DNA of 64,000 nt, taken from NCBI GenBank assembly GCA_030685235.1, contig MU839101.1, positions 62,001 to 126,000 of the forward strand. The letters run 5' to 3'. The position numbers were made by a program, and so were the translations under genes. This DNA is from Copromyces sp. CBS 386.78. Taxonomy: Eukaryota > Ascomycota > Sordariomycetes > Sordariales > Sordariaceae. The notes beneath the pieces were generated by a model, which saw only the letters and a list, made by a program, of their open reading frames with translations, made no database searches and had not been told where the DNA came from. Shown in pieces: positions 57,780-64,000 of this stretch (its first letter is position 1; the number at the start of each line of letters is the position of its first letter).

Positions 57780-58399
57780 CTATCCCCCCTCAAAAGAAGC
57801 TCGAAGAGCTAAAAATCTATATACACGTAAAATAATAAACTCAAAATCCCTCCCGTAACTTTTTATCCTCGTAAACATCCATCAACTTCCGAAATACCCG
57901 TCCAAACGCGAAGTATAAACCCTCCTCCATATCCTTCCACATCCTATCCTTTATAGTAACAGCCGTCTCTTACCATACTAAACGACTAAAACGGCGCCAT
58001 AGTAGCTCGGGGGCTGCCAATACTAACGTCGTCGTTAATACTAAAGTATCGGCGGCGAATCGCTCGAAAACCCTCTAAACCTCTAAGGGAATTAGTTTAT
58101 CCGGGTACTCATAGTAGAACTACTAAAAATAATACTTACAATCGATAATATTATTAATAAATTCCCAAGTAAGGTTACTAATCTTCTATTTAACCTTATA
58201 TTTCTAATACCTATTATTACCCATCTATTAACAATCCGTAAAACGTTCGAATACCTACTCTTCGTACTCCTCCTAACCGTCGGTCCGTATTATAACCCTA
58301 CCTTCATTAACCTAAACATCTATCGTAATAAACTAATTTAAAAAGCCCTAACCGGACTATAATTACACTATAAAAACGTAGAAAACTAGTAAACACTTT

Positions 58400-59420
58400 A
58401 TATTAAAAAGTAGGGCAAAATAAACCGTATACAACTCGGCGCGGACAATTTTAAAAAGTCCCTCCCAACGGGGACAGAATTTCGTATACGGACATCCATT
58501 AACAAAATTAACTGTATTAAAGAAAACTATATTACTAGCACAATATTTAATAGAATCGACTCGCTTCTTATTAGCATTATCCTCATATCGTTCCTATATA
58601 CGCCGCGACTACTAGATAACAAAGTCCTAAATCTACTAAAAGCAATCTACTAATTCGTTAACCTTATAATACTCTTTAAACTAAACTAGAGAGAAGTCTA
58701 ATAGCGGCGGGGTACGAAATTCTATACCTATATATAAATAATAGCTATAATTAGCGAAGAACAATAAAATCCCTATTAATAATAAAACGGCGTTATTACC
58801 AACGAACTCTACAAATAACAACCATTTTACCCAATCTATCTATACCTAATTAATATAAATCCTTAAAAACTACTCCATCTCTACATTAATACACTCAATC
58901 TAAACATTCGTTTAAAAGTAGAAAACGGAAATAAACTTGCAAATTACAGATAACCGCTTACAAAGGGTAAACTAAAATTGTAAAACGAATTAGGTACTTT
59001 TATTAGAAAGTATACTATCTAAAAGACCGTATATTAAATAAATATAATTAATAAATCGGTCTACCAATTCTTCCACTTCCAAAATCACTATTAGAATATA
59101 GTACTATATCTTAGTAAATTGATCAACAACGATAGTAACGTACTTAAAAATCTAGCCTAAATAAATACTTAGTAATAATAGTATAACGTAATCGACTAAA
59201 ATATTGGTCTATAGCGCGAAAACAATTATAACTAATTTAAAATAACTGATTAAACCTCTTTTCAAAAACTTAGTCTTTACATAAAGCAAACAACCCTTAT
59301 AAAAAAAACGCACATCATTATATATCCCCTCCTAATAGAAATCGTATTATAAAAACTCGTATATAGCGTTACAACCTAAATAACCGGCGCCCGGGGAATT
59401 ATATTAACGATTAATAAACT
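58400..59420 (-). pseudogene. Gypsy integrase remnant (second copy)
   Basis: The position in the element and similarity to the nested copy's integrase (35960-36600) define this segment; stops interrupt it. No frame over 60 codons is left. Confidence 0.6.
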
Positions 59421-60378
59421 AGAATTAGAAATTCTTATCGTAAAGATTAATAATAATTCGGTCGCGCTATTTCACAATGCTATTAACAATATAACATTCC
59501 GAAAAAGCCCTATAAAAAACCTTCTTAATAACAATAGGCCATTAACGGACTCTACTAATAAAGGAGGAGACCAACTCCTATAAGAAAACAGAAATTTCGT
59601 AACTCGTACAAATAAAATCATCGGTTAATTAAATATCCAAATCATCTAAACCTAACAAGCAAAAGGAGAACCCTACCACTAAATTATCAAATTCAAAACA
59701 ACCTTCCTCGAATTAAAACAGGTCTAGTAAAACCCTCTTACGGACGACCAAACAATTATCCTCCTTATTATCCAAGCGGTCGTTAAATTTACGACTTAAG
59801 GCATCCGGGCAAAGGTTTTTCGAACCCAATATATATTTAATCAAAAAATTAAACCGGGATAAGAACTAAAACTAGCATATATACCGCTAGGTTAACTACT
59901 TATTAATCGTAAACGTTTAAAAATTCTTATAATCCATTAAAATATCGAACAATTACTAAGCTCCTTCAAATTCTAGCCTCCACTCCTCTAATAACTTAAT
60001 AATCGCAAATAACTCTTTATCGTATATATTATAATTATATTCCTAGGAACTATATTTAGCCGAAAAGTAAGCAATAAAGTAAAGGACACCGTCATCCCTA
60101 TACTAGGAAAAAGTACTGCCTACAACCCAATTGGAAACATCTATCTCAACTACAATCTTCTTAATCCAATCGTAAATCCTTAAAACAGGGCCTTCCGAAA
60201 ATACTTTTTTAAAAACTTTAAAAACGGCCTAATAACGGTTATTCTAGGACTATCTAACATCCTTCTTCGTAAATTCGTAAAATAGAATAACTATTATCGA
60301 AAAATCTTTTATAAACTGTCAATAGAAATTCGTAAAGCCTAAAAAGGACTATAGGGACTTCTTTAATTCTAATACTTA

Positions 60379-60621
60379 CTAATCCGTAATAATTTTAACC
60401 TTTTCTAAATCCATTTCAATACTTCCAAATATAATAATTAAACCTAAATATTTCGTTCTTATCGTATAAAATTCGCACTTATTGATATTAACGCTAAGGC
60501 CCGCTTTTATTAACCTATCGAAAACATCATTAACGTACCGCTCGTAATCTTTAACATTATCTAAATAAATAAAGATATCGTCGAAATAGGCGGTCGTATA
60601 AACGTCGAAAATATCGTACAA
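60379..60621 (-). pseudogene. Gypsy reverse transcriptase fragment with intact DD box
   Basis: An 80-codon open frame contains TTAYFDDIFIYLDN, the polymerase active-site box with both Asp present, then GLSVNINKCEFYT and YLGLII. It is a fragment between stops, not a functional gene. In the nested copy both Asp codons are changed to Asn. Confidence 0.88.
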
Positions 60622-62801
60622 AATATTATTAATATAATTCTAGAACGCACCTAAGGCGCCTTATAAACTAAAAAGAATAATTAATAATTCAAATAGGCTA
60701 AACCAAATTATAAAAACAATAAGCCACTCGTACCCCTATTTAATATAGATACAATTAAAAGTAATAATCACATTAAACTTCGTAAAAATCTTAATACGGC
60801 AAATCACGTCAAAAGTTTCTTTAATAAGTAGGAAGGGGTAATAAGACTTAAAAGTAACATTATTAACGCTATAGTAATTTACGCAAACGCAGACTCTACT
60901 TCCTAATTTCTTAATAAAGAGTAAAAGTACTAAAGCCTCTAATTATAAAAATTTAATAAACTTCTTCTAAAATATATTATCGACCTATTTCTTAATAATA
61001 CTAAATTCATTAAAATTGAACGTACGCCCGTAGGAAGCGGGAAAGGTTACTCCCGAACGGAGCTCGATCTTCAAATCGTATACCTTATAAGGAGGAAGAA
61101 TATCCACTCCCTCTTACAAAAAAATTTATATATAATACTAATATTATCGCAAAAACTTAATTTGAATCTCTACAACTATCTTAAGAAATTTATCAACTTT
61201 TTCGTAGAATTTAACCGCATCTTCAAACGTAATCTTATAAATAGCAATACCATTTACTACAAAATACTTATTAATCACTTCCTCGTAACGGGGAAAATTG
61301 TTATTAATACCGTTAATTTTAATAAAATTAGAAATTTTCATTACCTTTAAAGCGGCTTCGTCTCCCTTCCCTATTAAGGCATTAATCCAACAATAATATT
61401 TACTACCGAAAAAATACTTAAAACGCTAACCTTTACCTAATAATACCTCCGCTACCATATTTAACGTAAAATTATCGCTTATACTCCAAAGGTCTAAGAT
61501 CCGTCCCTCCTTTTCTAATTTCTCGTCTTCCTCGGTTAACCTATAAATATCTTCATCTAAATTAGCCCAAATCGTATAAATAATCGGGAACTTATAAATC
61601 TCCGCTAACCAATTAAAAGTAACGGCAGGGAACTCTTTAATATCGTTAAAGTTAATAGGACTAGCCAGAATATTATAGAACCGAACTAAAATACAATAAT
61701 CTACTGCAAAAGTCCTTACACCGCCGGCCTAACGGCAAGGCGCCGGGCAAGGTGCTAAAAGAAGTGCCAGGGGTAATACTAATAATATAATCGCACTACC
61801 GCCTTTTACTTTCCCGAACGGAATAGTACCCAATCGGTTAGCAACCCTATACTTAAAACGGTAAAATCGTTAACGAGCAACTCGTTTAACCATAACAGAA
61901 ATAGACAGCCGCTTAATAACCGCTACTTCGTCGTACTAACCTTCATTATATTAATTAAATTCGCCTTCATTATTTACATCTTCTACCGTTAGACTTTAAT
62001 ATAAATATTGGATTAACGGTCGCGGAATTATAAAATAGCGGCTTAAGAGCAGAGTAATACAATTCGAACTCCCGGGCAGGAAACAGCCATATTATTCACA
62101 AACAGGACTAAACCGAAGGGAATCATTAGGCTAATTAATACCTAGGGCGTAATAAACGAACTACAAGTAACCTAAAATAATAGAATTATCTTCAACCAAA
62201 TTATAAATTAATAAATTAATAACTTTACAATAAACTCCCACCTACATTATAAATCTAAAGAAGTAAGTAATACTACCTTTAACTTAGCCATTAGCGAAGT
62301 ATAATAATTTAAGAACGGCGAATAGAAGAAAAGGGAAATAATAACAGTAAACGAAACAACAATTAATAAAACCAAGGGCAATATATCCACTATCAACGAA
62401 AGTAATATAATATAATTTACATAGTCCGTAAAATAAATAAATAAAAAGATTTAATAAATTTAGGTATTTATAACGGCTATTTATTAAAAATCTATTTATT
62501 TTAATAATATCTAACTATATAAGGACAATCCTATTATTTCCTCTATATCCGTTAGATTCGTACCTCTAAACACAATTTAATTAAGAGGTTATACATTTCC
62601 CTAGCCCGAAATAGAACTAATCTCGTTACTTATAACCAGGCCGATAAAACCGGGCTAATAAGCGGGAATAGGGTTATAGTAATTAGGAGCCGGAGTACCG
62701 GGGGCTAGAACGCTTATACTAGAATTTATAGTATTAACGTAATAACCGCCGCCGTAATTAAAGCACTACTAACTATAACTATACTAACTCTAAGTAGGCT
62801 A

Positions 62802-63101
62802 CTAGCCGTTATTACTAGCATTATTATTACTACCACTATTATTATTACAATTACCATTACCAATATTATTAATACCGCCATTATTATTACCGCCGCCATT
62901 ATTATTACAATTACCGCCATTATTACCTATATTACCACTACTACAATTCCTATTATTACAATTATTACAAAGCTTAACCTCCTTCTTAAAATTAATACGA
63001 GCGCAATAATTAGTAGAATAATAGCCGGGCCTTCTATAACAAATATAAACACCTATCTTTATACAGTATTTAAAAATACTAGCCTCGATTATACAAAACA
63101 T
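62802..63101 (-). pseudogene. Gypsy gag C-terminus: CCHC knuckle and Asn/Gly tract
   Basis: A 99-codon open frame holds a knuckle with C and C kept but the His now Tyr (CYRRPGYYSTNYCA), followed by a Cys/Asn/Gly-rich tract of GNNGGNCNNN type. Composition is strongly biased to AAT and GGC codons. Confidence 0.85.
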
Positions 63102-63374
63102 TTAAATATCCATTTTAATTAAAGCGTTAAAATCCATCGCATCGCCGTCCTAACTAACAATTACCTTAATTATAAAAATATTAGGGCGACCGGTAGGAAC
63201 GGAAACGTTAACTATATTAACTTTATAAAATAAATTAATCTACTTCTTACGCTAATCCTTATTTTCTAACGCTTTAACGAAATTACGAACAGCTTTAAAC
63301 CACTCATCAAATTTATCGTTAGCAGGCTAAAGACATTAATAAAAAAAGGCAAAGCGAATACAATCGCTAATTTT

Positions 63375-63701
63375 CTAACAAAAATAATAAATTTTTATAC
63401 CATTATCGAATTTATATTTATTAACAAATATAACAAACTTTTCCTTAAAATCAATCCACTTCATACCCTTAAATATTTTAAAGTCCTCGAAAACGCGGCG
63501 GAACTCAACGACAACATTAATATTATCATACTTTTTATCTAATTCGTTAAAGAATTCGAAGGCAATACCCCATTTATAAGGTTCGCCGAAAATAACTTTA
63601 TTCAATTCAATTTCAATAACTTCAAACAAAATACCTTCAATAGAACAGGCAATAAAAGAAAATTTAAGGCGCTTATTAACAAAGACCTTTAGCTCATCCA
63701 C
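63375..63701 (-). pseudogene. Gypsy gag fragment
   Basis: A 108-codon open frame with RLKFSFIACSIEGILFEVIE and WIDFKEKFVIFVNKYKFDNG, the best-preserved piece of gag of this family in the window. It ends in a stop before the knuckle region, so gag is broken. Confidence 0.85.
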
Positions 63702-64000
63702 CTAAATAAACTTCATACGTATACACTAAATACAATACTTAACAATACATTCGATTAACAATCCTTTACCATTAAAGGCGGAGGTAATAATAATACGCAA
63801 CACCGACCTATAACCGCTACCATTCTCGCTAGTACTCATAATATCATCATCGTCGCCGGAATTACTAAGTACGCTAAAAAGTAAAAGGGAATAGGAACTA
63901 AAGCTAAAAGACGGCAGAGAGGGAGCCGGACTAATATTCTAAAACCAAGTACGAAAATTAAAAAGGGCCTTCTAATAACGCTCCTTCTAAAATTAGAAAG

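Larger units (their letters stand above)
57530..64000 (-). mobile_element. Second Ty3/gypsy element of the same family, 5' part outside window
   Basis: A 250-bp LTR (57530-57779) with TATCACGGGG/CCTATAATA ends, next to an inverted polypurine tract (57780-57795), marks the 3' end of an element lying on the minus strand. Read backwards, the internal region gives chromodomain-like tail, integrase, RNase H, RT (60379-60621 keeps AYFDDIFIY), the region matching 61144-61341, the Asn/Gly tract and CCHC knuckle (62802-63101), and gag (63375-63701). It is broken by many stops, yet less so than the nested copy. Top-strand CA is common and TG nearly absent. The other end lies beyond the window. Confidence 0.9.

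Overview
The window reads as nuclear DNA of a filamentous ascomycete, most likely a sordariomycete of the Neurospora/Sordaria/Podospora kind. The support is short introns (mostly 51-131 nt) with GTAAGT/GTATGT/GTACGT donors and CTAAC/CTGAC branch sites, fungal-specific protein families, and two AT-rich blocks whose C-to-T and G-to-A changes at CpA/TpG are the signature of repeat-induced point mutation (RIP). The genus is inference.

Layout. 1-25.4 kb is gene-bearing: the start of an ECM14-type carboxypeptidase-like gene (-), a serine/proline-rich gene of unknown function (+), a secreted and possibly GPI-anchored orphan (+), a very large AMS2/SPT21-like GATA factor with a 34-residue polyglutamine tract (+), RPA3 (-), a bZIP factor (+), the ribosome-biogenesis factor ALB1 (-) and a membrane-anchored ubiquitin protease (+). 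25.4-38.4 kb is one transposon block: a RIP-degraded Ty1/copia element (166-bp LTRs, 5-bp target duplication) that holds a complete RIP-degraded Ty3/gypsy element (255-bp LTRs, its own 5-bp duplication) inside its RNase H region. 38.4-56.5 kb is gene-dense: a triose-phosphate-type transporter with an apparent 6-nt microexon (+), the Set1/COMPASS subunit SHG1 (-), a probable complex I accessory subunit (+), eIF2B delta/GCD2 (-), mitochondrial IF3 (-), the inner-membrane peptidase IMP1 (+) and the armadillo protein VAC8 (-). 56.5-64 kb is a second AT-rich block: a broken Tc1/mariner-type transposase split by a second gypsy element of the same family, which runs off the window end.

The genes are mostly housekeeping: chromatin and transcription (AMS2-like, SHG1, bZIP), replication (RPA3), translation and ribosome assembly (ALB1, GCD2, mtIF3), and mitochondrial function (IMP1, mtIF3, complex I subunit). 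There is no operon logic. Neighbours are arranged as divergent or convergent pairs, and the mtIF3/IMP1 pair diverges from a 547-bp shared promoter.

I do not see a new multi-gene system. The points most worth checking are the 86-codon open extension after the GATA-factor stop, its 70-residue zinc-finger loop, the 6-nt microexon, a likely assembly artefact around a run of Ns, and RIP gradients that stop inside each LTR. All gene models were made by eye from splice signals and family knowledge; no database search was run.
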